From the NCBI GenBank assembly GCA_043755595.1, contig JAYUSQ010000275.1, positions 1 to 64,000 on the forward strand: DNA of 64,000 nucleotides, given 5' to 3'. This document shows positions 52,257-60,136 of this stretch, in pieces. A program made the translations under genes and the position numbers. The number at the start of each line of letters is the position of its first letter. Positions within the stretch are counted from its first letter, which is position 1. This stretch comes from VFZP01 sp043755595. GTDB lineage: Bacteria; Acidobacteriota; Terriglobia; Bryobacterales; Bryobacteraceae. The notes under the pieces were generated by a model, which saw nothing but the letters and a program-made list of their open reading frames with translations, ran no database searches and had not been told where the DNA came from.

Positions 52257-52924
52257 CCTGAGCCGCGCACCGTAATAATGTGTTTCGGGAACTGCGGGTT
52301 CTCTTCCAGCTTTTGCCGGATCCACGCAATGTGTACGTCCACGGTGCGGGTCGAGATATCGGGCTGGTATTCCCAAACGTCGCGCAGGAGATCCTCGCGC
52401 GAAACCACTCTGCCTCGGCGGTCCACCAGATACCGCAGCAGTTGTAGTTCACGCCCCGCCAAGCTAATGGGCTGTCCGTCCTTGGTGACTTCGGCTCTGT
52501 CGAAGTCGACAATAATCGAGCCAAACTGATACCGCAGCACCGGTGTCAGTTTTTCTTTGCCAACCCGCCGCAGCAGAGCCTCGACGCGCGCCAGCAGTTC
52601 GGCGGGGTCAAACGGCTTAGTCAGATAGTCGTCCGCGCCCAGCTTCAAGCCCACCACGCGATCAATCACTTGTGTTTTGGCGGTCAACATCAGGATCGCC
52701 ACGTCGCTGCCATGTTGGCGAACTTCTTTGCACACATCGAACCCGCTCTTGCCCGGCAACATGACGTCCAGCACGATTAAGTCCCAGCGCTGGCTGGTGG
52801 CCTTCATCAGTCCCTTAGGGCCGTCCGTTGCAGTCTCGACTTCGTAGCCTTCGGCGGCGAACAAGTCCGAGAGGGTCAGAACCAGCCCCGGCTCATCCTC
52901 GATCAATAGTATCCGCGAACTCAT
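52238..52924 (-). CDS. OmpR/PhoB-family response regulator
   Basis: The receiver domain starts RILLIEDEPGLVLTLSDLF (acidic pair) with the phosphoacceptor Asp in LIVLDVMLPGKSGFD and the Lys in DDYLTKPFDP. The C-terminal winged helix (about 130-228) shows GRELQLLRYLVDRRGRVVSR and TVDVHIAWIRQKLEENP. It binds DNA when phosphorylated by the kinase encoded just upstream, whose 3' end overlaps this gene's start by 32 nt. Confidence 0.95.
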   Translation of the reverse strand: MSSRILLIEDEPGLVLTLSDLFAAEGYEVETATDGPKGLMKATSQRWDLIVLDVMLPGKSGFDVCKEVRQHGSDVAILMLTAKTQVIDRVVGLKLGADDYLTKPFDPAELLARVEALLRRVGKEKLTPVLRYQFGSIIVDFDRAEVTKDGQPISLAGRELQLLRYLVDRRGRVVSREDLLRDVWEYQPDISTRTVDVHIAWIRQKLEENPQFPKHIITVRGSGYRFAP

Positions 52925-54728
52925 CTTCTTCTGGTACCTGTGCGGGAGCGGCGGGAATCCGGAGTATGAACTCGGTTCCCACGCCAGCCTCGCTCCTTAC
53001 TGTAACGGTTCCGCCATGTGCTTCGATCACTCGTTTCACTAGATTCAAACCCAACCCGGTACCGTGCGTCTGATCCTCGATCGCCTTCTTGCCACGGTAG
53101 AAGGCATCGAATATGTAGGCTTGGTCCTTCGGCGCAATTCCTGCGCCGCGATCCCGCACCGCGATCTCCAGGGCTCCGCCGCTTTCCCGGGCAGTGACGC
53201 CAATCCATCCGCCGGTGAACCCATATTTGGCTGCGTTTGAGACGAGATTGATGACCGCGTGTTTCAGCGCGACGGCGTCGGCCAGGATCGGCGGCAATCC
53301 CTCGGCGATATCCACTTCGACTAAGCAGCCGGCTTCGTCGGTGATTCGGGCAGTCGCAGTCAAAGCGTCTTCAATCACTGTCTCCACGCGGGCCGGTTCG
53401 CGATCCTGAATCATGCGGCCCGCTTGTGCGCCGGCAAAGCGCAGTATCTGTTCTACGATGCCGGTCAGCCGTTCGCTCTCGTCGCGGATCAGCGCACCGT
53501 ACCGTTGGATCTGCTTCGGATGCGAAACCAGGCCGCCGTGCAGATTGTGCGCCGCCGTGCGGATCACCGTCAACGGAGTCCGTAACTCGTGCGACACGCC
53601 GGCTACGAAATCCATCTGGAGCTTCGCCAGCCGTTGCTCGCGCTGAGTGAAACGAATCAGCGCAGCTAGCGCGCCTAACATCATGGCAAGGAGCCCGGCG
53701 AGAATTGCGAGATTCCGCCAACGTCCGCGCTGCACCACCGTTTCCAGTGAACCGGCATGATGGCGCACCGATAGCGTCCACTGACCGCGGTCTGGCGGCG
53801 GGCCGGGGCCACCAGATGGCGGCGGACCACCCCTGTCGCCACGCCCTTCAAAGCGGCGGCCGAAAAATCCAGGGCCGCCCCCTCCCCCTCCGCCCCCGCG
53901 CCGCCGAAAGATGTTCTCAAATTGCAATTCGAAGAGCCGGATGGTCCCGTCTGCCGGGCTGCCCGTAAATGCCGGGTTGCTTTGAAACAATATCTTTGAC
54001 GAGTCGCTACTCCAAGCCAGCGTTGCGTCATAGTCCGATCCACCGAGATGACGCTTTAGTAGCTCCGGCAACATCGCCGTGCGGACGTAGTCGGTGTTGA
54101 CTTCCAGCAGCAGCCATTCGGATTCCACCGGTCGGCGCGGCGAGGAGGCCTCCTCTGATCGCTCTGATGGACGGCGAAAACGGGGCAACTCGATTAACGT
54201 CGACTCGCTTCGCCGGAACGGTCCTCCAGCGTCGAAGCCCTGTTGAGAAAGTCTCGCAGCCAGGCGCTCTCGCACCGAAGCCCAATCAGGGGGCCACGCT
54301 GCGGCGTGAAAGACTCCGGCGTTCTTGTCGAGCACCAGTAGGTGGATTTCTTCTCCGTTCGGCACGGCGAGGGCGATCTGCCGGAATAGATGAGCATGAT
54401 GAGGAGACGACTCCTTCCAGTTTTCAAAAAGCGCGAGATATTCCTCTTCGCGGCTAACGTCCTCCGGCGCCGGACCGCTGGGATGGAGAGCGCTGACGGC
54501 GGTCGAGAGATCGGCGTTGAAATCGCGGCTGAGTTGCTGCAGACTGCCCCGCAGGCTCGCCTGCATGCGTTCCCGTTCGGCGATACTTACCTCGCCGATC
54601 CACGTGTATTGCAGGAAGCCGATTAGAATACACGACGCCGCGATGGCGAACGCAAAGAGCCACCAGACGCGCTTCTGTCGTCGCTCGGATTGCATCTCCA
54701 TCTGATTATGGCGCCAGCCTAAGCCCAT
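52893..54728 (-). CDS. membrane sensor histidine kinase
   Basis: The 611-residue kinase has TM1 (about 22-40), a large periplasmic domain, TM2 (about 340-360), HisKA with H380 in VAGVSHELRTPLTV, and the ATPase boxes N (NLVSNAAKYGF), G1 (VRDRGAGI), F (IFDAFYRGK) and G2 (GTGLGLNLVKRV). The periplasmic domain ends in an unusual Gly/Pro/Arg-rich tract at about 277-314. It pairs with the downstream response regulator. The signal sensed is unknown. Confidence 0.93.
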   Translation of the reverse strand: MGLGWRHNQMEMQSERRQKRVWWLFAFAIAASCILIGFLQYTWIGEVSIAERERMQASLRGSLQQLSRDFNADLSTAVSALHPSGPAPEDVSREEEYLALFENWKESSPHHAHLFRQIALAVPNGEEIHLLVLDKNAGVFHAAAWPPDWASVRERLAARLSQQGFDAGGPFRRSESTLIELPRFRRPSERSEEASSPRRPVESEWLLLEVNTDYVRTAMLPELLKRHLGGSDYDATLAWSSDSSKILFQSNPAFTGSPADGTIRLFELQFENIFRRRGGGGGGGGPGFFGRRFEGRGDRGGPPPSGGPGPPPDRGQWTLSVRHHAGSLETVVQRGRWRNLAILAGLLAMMLGALAALIRFTQREQRLAKLQMDFVAGVSHELRTPLTVIRTAAHNLHGGLVSHPKQIQRYGALIRDESERLTGIVEQILRFAGAQAGRMIQDREPARVETVIEDALTATARITDEAGCLVEVDIAEGLPPILADAVALKHAVINLVSNAAKYGFTGGWIGVTARESGGALEIAVRDRGAGIAPKDQAYIFDAFYRGKKAIEDQTHGTGLGLNLVKRVIEAHGGTVTVRSEAGVGTEFILRIPAAPAQVPEEDEFADTIDRG

Positions 54729-54852
54729 GGTATCGAGCTCCGTCTAGCCGCTGCGCAAATTGCCGGTTAACCTCGTGTCAAGAGTGTTAACTCGGTCCCA
54801 TTGCGTTTCAGCGCAAATTGGCGTAGTCTGATCGCTAAGTGGGGTCAGTGAA

Positions 54853-55719
54853 ATGAGTGATGAGTTTCGTATCCTTTTGCCTTGTCATCGTGAACGCGAT
54901 TCGCTGGATGGCCACGGCGCGGTTCGCTGGTGCGGGGACTGCAACAAACACGTCTATGATTTCGCCAAGTTGAAACGGGACGAGATACACCGGTTGACGG
55001 CAGCCGGATCGATTTGCGGCATCTTGTCGCGCGATGCCGATGGCTCGGTCCAAACGGCGGATAGACGTGGGTTCCTTCGCTGGGCGTCGGCTTTCGCGGC
55101 CAGTTCATTGCTGTTTGCCTTTGGTCAAAAGGTAGAGGAATCGGGTGGTATCCAGAGCTTGGTTGTTGATGGTTCAGGGGCGCCGGTTGCAAAGGCGAGC
55201 GTGTCGGCAGGTGTGGGATTCACTGCGACGGGCGACGATCAGGGCCGCTTCACATTTCGCGGTCTTACGCCGGGTGTGTATCCGATCCTGATCGAGGCTT
55301 CGGGGCAACCATCAACCCGGCTTGATGTGTTGGTGACGTCGGGGCGCGTTGTCGATCTTGGCTCCTTGGTGATGGGAAACGAGCCAACTGGCGTGACCGG
55401 AGTGGTTGTCGACGCCACGGGAGCGGTCATCACAGGCGCGAAGGTGTCTTTGCAGATCGGAGGCAGTCTCCAGCCGGTCAACACGGTCACCGATGATCAG
55501 GGACGGATCTCAATAGCTCGCCTGCCCGCTGGCGATTACAAAATCCAGGTGGAATCACCCGGTTTTATTCCGGCGGAGTTTCCTCTGGCCCTCGGAACCG
55601 TCCGCATGGAACTGGGTCAGATCGTGCTCAAGGTCGGCGACGTCACGATGGGCGTGTTGATTTTCGATACCGGGCGAAGTAATCCAATCGGCAGCTTGTG
55701 GAAACGCCTCACCCGCTAA
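54853..55719 (+). CDS. membrane-anchored protein with N-terminal CxxC domain and two carboxypeptidase-regulatory repeats
   Basis: The N-terminus (about 1-60) has C11 and the pattern WCGDCNKHVYDF, a small zinc-ribbon-like domain found in Acidobacteria and Bacteroidetes. RRGFLRWASAFAASSLLFAFG (about 75-95) is a Tat-like membrane anchor. Two Ig-like carboxypeptidase-regulatory repeats follow: SLVVDGSGAPVAKASVS and GVVVDATGAVITGAKVSL, each with a DDQGRF/I turn and a PGVYPILIEA / AGDYKIQVES strand. The function is unknown; the anchor puts the repeats outside. The his operon follows. Confidence 0.75.
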   Translation: MSDEFRILLPCHRERDSLDGHGAVRWCGDCNKHVYDFAKLKRDEIHRLTAAGSICGILSRDADGSVQTADRRGFLRWASAFAASSLLFAFGQKVEESGGIQSLVVDGSGAPVAKASVSAGVGFTATGDDQGRFTFRGLTPGVYPILIEASGQPSTRLDVLVTSGRVVDLGSLVMGNEPTGVTGVVVDATGAVITGAKVSLQIGGSLQPVNTVTDDQGRISIARLPAGDYKIQVESPGFIPAEFPLALGTVRMELGQIVLKVGDVTMGVLIFDTGRSNPIGSLWKRLTR

Positions 55720-55728
55720 TGCTATACT
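55699..55728 (+). promoter_or_regulatory. putative his operon promoter
   Basis: TATACT at 55723-55728 is a good -10 hexamer; TGGAAA at 55699-55704 is a weak -35 at 18-bp spacing. The expected start point is near 55735, only about two bases before the leader-peptide ATG at 55737, so the leader transcript may be essentially leaderless. No Shine-Dalgarno is seen before that ATG. Confidence 0.5.
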
Positions 55729-55736
55729 GCGGATTC

Positions 55737-55811
55737 ATGTTCGCCTTCGGCTCGTCCCGTACTCATCGCTACCACCATCATCATGCGTGTGTGCGACGGG
55801 TTGGCTTCTAG
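55737..55811 (+). CDS. hisL: his operon leader peptide, 24 aa
   Basis: A short frame from ATG 55737 to TAG 55809-55811 encodes 24 residues with His at 10 and a run of four at 13-16 (CAC CAT CAT CAT at 55773-55784), inside HRYHHHHAC. Enterobacterial HisL carries seven His codons for the same purpose. Slow decoding when charged tRNA-His is scarce would stall the ribosome here and alter downstream RNA folding. It precedes an attenuator and hisI, the first enzyme gene. Confidence 0.88.
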   Translation: MFAFGSSRTHRYHHHHACVRRVGF

Positions 55812-55845
55812 GTTTCCCTAAACAGTTTTCTAAGGAAGCAGCCCG
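55797..55845 (+). promoter_or_regulatory. predicted antiterminator of the his attenuator
   Basis: CGGGTTGGCTTC (55797-55808) can pair with GAAGCAGCCCG (55835-55845): 11 pairs with one bulged G and one G-U. This uses bases 55841-55845 of the terminator stem, so the two structures exclude each other. A ribosome stalled at the His codons would cover to about 55796 and leave this strand free; a ribosome at the TAG (55809) would cover it. Confidence 0.75.
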
Positions 55846-55872
55846 CCGCTTACTGTGGCGGGCTTTCGCATT
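55840..55872 (+). terminator. his operon attenuator terminator
   Basis: AGCCCGCC (55840-55847) pairs with GGCGGGCT (55857-55864), extended by a G-U and a C-G pair to leave a TTACT loop. CTTTCGCATTT follows, a weak U-rich tail. It sits between hisL and the hisI start at 55894 and would stop transcription when histidine is plentiful. Confidence 0.8.
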
Positions 55873-55893
55873 TCCTCGTGTGGTGTGTGAGAT

Positions 55894-56268
55894 ATGACTC
55901 TGGACTTCAAAAAACTCGACGGGCTGGTGGCCGCTGTGACCGTCGACCATGTCACTGGTCGCGTGCTGATGGTCGGCTTCATGAACGAAGAAGCGTGGCG
56001 CAAGACTGTGGAGACCGGCTTTGTCACTTTCTATAGCCGCACACGCAACAAGCTGTGGATGAAGGGCGAAAGCTCGGGACACCGGCTGATCGTGAAAGAG
56101 ATCCGCACCGACTGCGACCAGGACGCACTGGTGATTCGCGTCGAAGCCGTTGGCCCCGGCGTCTGTCACGAAGGCTACGAGAGTTGTTTTTTCAAGCGCC
56201 TGGACGGCGAAGCGTGGCAGGTGGTGGACCACGCCGCGTTCGATCCCAAAGCAGTGTACGGAGGCTGA
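55894..56268 (+). CDS. hisI: phosphoribosyl-AMP cyclohydrolase
   Basis: The 124-residue monofunctional enzyme has VDHVTGRVLMVGFMNEEAW, TFYSRTRNKLWMKGESSGH, DCDQDALVIRVEAVGPGVCH and GYESCFF; the Asp and Cys residues of the last blocks bind Mg and Zn. It opens the purine ring of PR-AMP. It lacks a fused HisE (PR-ATP pyrophosphatase), and no hisE is found in the cluster. It is the first structural gene after the attenuator. Confidence 0.96.
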   Translation: MTLDFKKLDGLVAAVTVDHVTGRVLMVGFMNEEAWRKTVETGFVTFYSRTRNKLWMKGESSGHRLIVKEIRTDCDQDALVIRVEAVGPGVCHEGYESCFFKRLDGEAWQVVDHAAFDPKAVYGG

Positions 56269-56275
56269 TTCGTTC

Positions 56276-57148
56276 ATGTCGAAACTGAAAATCGGAATCC
56301 CCAAAGGCAGCCTAGAAAACGCCACGGTCGATCTGTTTCGCCGGGCGGGCTTCAACATCACGTTGTCGTCGCGATCGTACTTTCCGGCCATCGACGATCC
56401 GGAGATCGAATGCATGTTGATCCGCGCGCAGGAGATGGCGCGATATGTGGATGATGGCATTCTCGACGCAGGCCTTACGGGCCGCGATTGGGTGATCGAG
56501 AACGACGTCAATGTCGAAGTGGTCGCGGACCTGATCTATGCCAAACAGAGCTTCGGCAAGGTGCGTTGGGTGCTGGCCGCTCCTGAGAACGGCTCCATTC
56601 ACACGGTGAAGGATCTGGAAGGCAAGATCGTCGCGACAGAGTTAGTCGGCGCGACCAGGAAGTATCTGGCTTCGCATGGCGTCACCGCCAAGGTGGAATT
56701 CTCCTGGGGCGCGACCGAAGTGAAACCCCCGGTGCTGGCCGACGCGATTGTCGAAGTAACGGAGACCGGCTCATCCCTCCGAGCCAATAAACTCAAGATC
56801 ATCGACACCGTGCTTGAGTCTAATACGCAGTTGATCGCCAACACCGCCGCTTGGGCCGACGTCTGGAAGCGCCGGAAGCTTGGCGACCTTCGCATGTTAC
56901 TCGAAGGAGCCATCAACGCTCTTGGCAAGGTGGGTCTGATGCTCAACGTGAAGAAGGAAGACTTGGCGAACGTGCTGGCTGTGCTGCCTGCGTTGAAAAA
57001 GCCCACCATCTCTCATCTGAGCGATGACGAATGGCTGGCCGTCAACACGATCCTTGACGAAATCACTGTGCGCACGATTATTCCGCGGCTCAAGGAAGCG
57101 GGAGCGCAAGGAATCGTCGAGTACCCGCTAAACAAGATCGTAATGTAG
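56276..57148 (+). CDS. hisG: ATP phosphoribosyltransferase, long (HisG-L) form
   Basis: The start ATG 56276 follows GGAGG by 11 nt; the protein (290 aa) opens MSKLKIGIPKGSLENATVDL. Long-form length and a C-terminal regulatory domain (about 215-290) show it is self-sufficient and feedback-inhibited by histidine, so no HisZ is needed. Motifs include DAGLTGRDWV and ATELVGATRKYL. It catalyses the first step of the pathway. Confidence 0.96.
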   Translation: MSKLKIGIPKGSLENATVDLFRRAGFNITLSSRSYFPAIDDPEIECMLIRAQEMARYVDDGILDAGLTGRDWVIENDVNVEVVADLIYAKQSFGKVRWVLAAPENGSIHTVKDLEGKIVATELVGATRKYLASHGVTAKVEFSWGATEVKPPVLADAIVEVTETGSSLRANKLKIIDTVLESNTQLIANTAAWADVWKRRKLGDLRMLLEGAINALGKVGLMLNVKKEDLANVLAVLPALKKPTISHLSDDEWLAVNTILDEITVRTIIPRLKEAGAQGIVEYPLNKIVM

Positions 57149-57163
57149 GGGAGAGCGACCACG

Positions 57164-58402
57164 TTGATCCGGATCATTCCCAGTAAGCAGATCGGGCCGC
57201 TATTGACTCGCCGCGCCGCACGGATGAACGAGGCGGAAATCGCGGTGCGGCCGATTCTTGAAGCCGTCAAGAAGCGCGGTGACCAGGCCGTGCTTGAATA
57301 TGCCCGCCAGTTTGACGGGTTGCAGGGCGATCAAATCGAAGTCCCAACCGCGACACTCCGTAAATCGCGTTTGTCCCCTGAACTGCGAGCGGCGGTAACA
57401 GCGGCTTCGCTGAACATTCGAGCCTATGCGAAGCTGCAGTTACCGCAATCGAAGACGGTTACGCCATCGCCTGGAATAAAACTTTCACAAATCGTGCGTC
57501 CGCTCGACTGCGTCGCGGCTTACATTCCCAGCGGGCGTTACCCGCTGCCTTCTACGTTGATGATGACGGTCATCCCCGCACAGGTAGCTGGCGTACGGAC
57601 GATCTGTGCAGCGTCGCCTAAGCCATCCGATGTAATTCTCGGTACCGCCGCCTTGCTAAAGGTGGATCATTTGTATCAGGTAGGTGGCGCTCACGCGATC
57701 GCCGCCTTCGCCTATGGCACGCGCACAATACCGAAGGCTGACCGAATTGTCGGACCCGGTTCCATTTGGGTCGCCGCCGCGAAAAAGATAGTGTCCGGTG
57801 ACACGGGAATCGACTTCGTGGCTGGCCCGACTGAGATACTCATTATCGCCAGTCAGGGCACGCCGAAATGGATTGCCGCCGACATGCTGGCGCAAGCCGA
57901 GCACGATACCGATGCGAGCGCGATTTTGCTGACTACTTCGCAACTGCTTGCCGAAGCGGTGGCAAAGGAGATAGCACTACAACTTGAAACGTTGCCGACC
58001 GCTGGTGTAGCTCGTAAGGCAATCGAAAATAACAGCGCTATCGTTATCGTTCGATCCGCCGAGGAAGCTGTCGAGTTATCCAACAGGTTTGCGCCGGAAC
58101 ACTTGAGTATCGACGATCGAAAGCTGATTCCGGGGATTCGCCACGCCGGTAGTATCTTCGTGGGTGAGTTTAGTCCGGAAGCCGCCGGTGACTACGCCTC
58201 CGGGCCGAATCATGTCTTGCCCACCAGTGGCGTGGCGCGGCTCCGCGGCGGACTCTCGGCAGCCGACTATGTGAAAGTGATCTCGGTGCAACAACTCTCG
58301 CGCCGGGCGTTGAGCAAGCTGGAACCTGCCATTACGCCCTTGGCTCGCGCCGAGGGTCTCGAAGCACACGCCCGAAGTGTGGAGGTTCGCCTCCGTGATT
58401 AA
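57164..58402 (+). CDS. hisD: histidinol dehydrogenase
   Basis: A TTG start at 57164 follows GGGGAGAG; the next in-frame ATG would remove 20 conserved-looking residues. The 412-residue protein has AYIPSGRYPLPSTLMMT, VGGAHAIAAFAYGT, GPTEILIIASQGTP (zinc/NAD region), LAQAEHDTDA and FAPEHLS, all typical of HisD. It oxidises histidinol to histidine in two NAD steps. The end overlaps hisC by 8 nt. Confidence 0.95.
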   Translation: MIRIIPSKQIGPLLTRRAARMNEAEIAVRPILEAVKKRGDQAVLEYARQFDGLQGDQIEVPTATLRKSRLSPELRAAVTAASLNIRAYAKLQLPQSKTVTPSPGIKLSQIVRPLDCVAAYIPSGRYPLPSTLMMTVIPAQVAGVRTICAASPKPSDVILGTAALLKVDHLYQVGGAHAIAAFAYGTRTIPKADRIVGPGSIWVAAAKKIVSGDTGIDFVAGPTEILIIASQGTPKWIAADMLAQAEHDTDASAILLTTSQLLAEAVAKEIALQLETLPTAGVARKAIENNSAIVIVRSAEEAVELSNRFAPEHLSIDDRKLIPGIRHAGSIFVGEFSPEAAGDYASGPNHVLPTSGVARLRGGLSAADYVKVISVQQLSRRALSKLEPAITPLARAEGLEAHARSVEVRLRD

Positions 58403-59441
58403 GCCACGCCAAGCCGTCGAGCGCATGGCGCCATACTCGCCGCCTTCGGACGGCCGGGCGGGGAAGTTGCGCCTGGACTTTAATGAGAATACGGTGGGAG
58501 CATCTCCGCGAGTTGTGGAGGCGATCGCTCGCCATCTCACCGCCGATGCCTTGACGGTCTATCCGGAATATCGGGAAACCAAGCCCGCGCTCGCCGCATT
58601 CTTTGGAGTAAGTCAAGACGAGTTCATTCTGACCAACGGAACCGACGAAGCGATCCAGGTCCTGGTGAACACTTATGTCGATGACGACGGCGAAGTGATC
58701 ATTCTTCATCCCTCCTACGCGATGTATAAGTTCTACGCGGAGGTGGCAGGCGCCAAGGTACGTGAGCTGTCGTATCGGGAAGGCGATCTGGCGTTTCCAC
58801 TGGAAGAACTCCTCGCGGCTGTCACACCGGCGACGCGCGCCATTCTGATCTCGAATCCGAATAATCCCACTGGAACCGGAATTGGACTCGAAGAGATTGA
58901 ACGGATTCTGGAGGGCGCTCCGCAGGCGGCCGTGTTGATTGACGAAGCCTACTTTGAGTTTTCCAAAGTGACCGCGCTTGGCTTACTGGCGCGATACGAG
59001 AATCTCTTCGTCAGCCGGACATTTTCAAAGGTCTACGGCATGGCTGCGTTACGAATTGGGTGCCTCTTCTCGCAGCGCCAGAACGTAGCGTTTCTGCATA
59101 AAGCCCAATCGCCTTATAGCGTGAACATGCTGGCTGCGGTGGCGGCGCGGGCGGCGGTCGAGGACCGTGAGTATGTGGCGGCGTTCGTCGAGGAAGTGCT
59201 GGCCGCGCGTGAGCGATGTTACAAGGGGTTAGAGCGCTTGGGCGTCAGTTACTTCAAGAGCCAGGCAAACTTTGTATTGTTTCGAGCCGGAGCGCGGTCG
59301 GTCGAAATCCGCGACTCCTTGCGGGCGCGTGGAGTGTTAGTGCGGGACCGATCCTATGAGATCGCCGGTTGCGTGAGGGTGACGATCGGTACTCGCGCGC
59401 AAGTCGATCGTTTTCTGACTGAGCTGGAGTCTATTCTATGA
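58395..59441 (+). CDS. hisC: histidinol-phosphate aminotransferase
   Basis: The chosen GTG at 58395 has GGAGG 9 nt upstream within the hisD end. The 348-residue fold-type I PLP enzyme has LRLDFNENTVGASP, ILTNGTDEAIQVLV, ISNPNNPTGTGI, LIDEAYFEF and FVSRTFSKVYGMAALRIG with the PLP-binding Lys in SRTFSK. It converts imidazole-acetol phosphate to histidinol phosphate. The stop overlaps the next ATG (ATGA). Confidence 0.95.
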   Translation: MIKPRQAVERMAPYSPPSDGRAGKLRLDFNENTVGASPRVVEAIARHLTADALTVYPEYRETKPALAAFFGVSQDEFILTNGTDEAIQVLVNTYVDDDGEVIILHPSYAMYKFYAEVAGAKVRELSYREGDLAFPLEELLAAVTPATRAILISNPNNPTGTGIGLEEIERILEGAPQAAVLIDEAYFEFSKVTALGLLARYENLFVSRTFSKVYGMAALRIGCLFSQRQNVAFLHKAQSPYSVNMLAAVAARAAVEDREYVAAFVEEVLAARERCYKGLERLGVSYFKSQANFVLFRAGARSVEIRDSLRARGVLVRDRSYEIAGCVRVTIGTRAQVDRFLTELESIL

Positions 59442-60136
59442 AGCACATCGAGATGATCGTTTTCGACATGGACGGCGTGCTGGTTGAGGTGGGCGATTCC
59501 TATCGCGAGACGATCTGCCAGACCGTTCTGCACTTCACCGGCAAAACAATAACGCGCGAGTTAGTGCAGGAGTACAAGAACCGCGGCGGATTCAATAACG
59601 ATTGGCTGTTGTCGCAAATGATGGCGCGCGACTTGGGCGTAGAACTTGAATATCAAACGGTCGTCGACAAATTCAACCAACTATTCTTTGGCACGGTAAC
59701 CGACGGCATCCCGGACGGCTTGATGGCGCGCGAGCGATGGATTCCCCGGGCTGGGTTATTGGAAGACCTTAGCCGCCGTTACACACTTTCGATTTTTACC
59801 GGCCGTCTGCGCGAAGAAGCCGAAATGACGCTGCGCCGTTTTGCGGGCGGACAGAAATTCAACCCTTTGATCGGGGCGGCGGACGTCGTGCAGGGAAAGC
59901 CCGATCCAGAAGGATTGCAAAAGATTCAAGCGGCGCATCCTGGGGTGAAACTCTGGTATGTCGGTGACACCGTCGACGACGCGCGCCCGGCGCAGGCCGC
60001 TGGCGTTCCCTTTATCGGAGTGGCCGCGCGCGAAACGCCGTATCGCGACAAACTCCTTGAACTCTTCGAGGACTGCGGCGCTGTGGCTGTCATTGAAGAT
60101 ATCAATCAAATACCCGAGGTACTGAACAACCGATGA
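59438..60136 (+). CDS. HAD-superfamily phosphatase, likely histidinol-phosphatase
   Basis: The 232-residue protein has HAD motif I VFDMDGVLVEVGD (nucleophile and acid Asp), motif II in LSIFTGR, motif III Lys in GKPDPEGL, and motif IV VGDTVDDARPAQAAG. It resembles the HAD-IA family fused or adjacent to hisB in some archaea and bacteria. The neighbouring HisB has no phosphatase domain, so this gene, coupled on both sides by ATGA overlaps, probably dephosphorylates histidinol-phosphate. That role is inferred from context. Confidence 0.8.
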   Translation: MKHIEMIVFDMDGVLVEVGDSYRETICQTVLHFTGKTITRELVQEYKNRGGFNNDWLLSQMMARDLGVELEYQTVVDKFNQLFFGTVTDGIPDGLMARERWIPRAGLLEDLSRRYTLSIFTGRLREEAEMTLRRFAGGQKFNPLIGAADVVQGKPDPEGLQKIQAAHPGVKLWYVGDTVDDARPAQAAGVPFIGVAARETPYRDKLLELFEDCGAVAVIEDINQIPEVLNNR

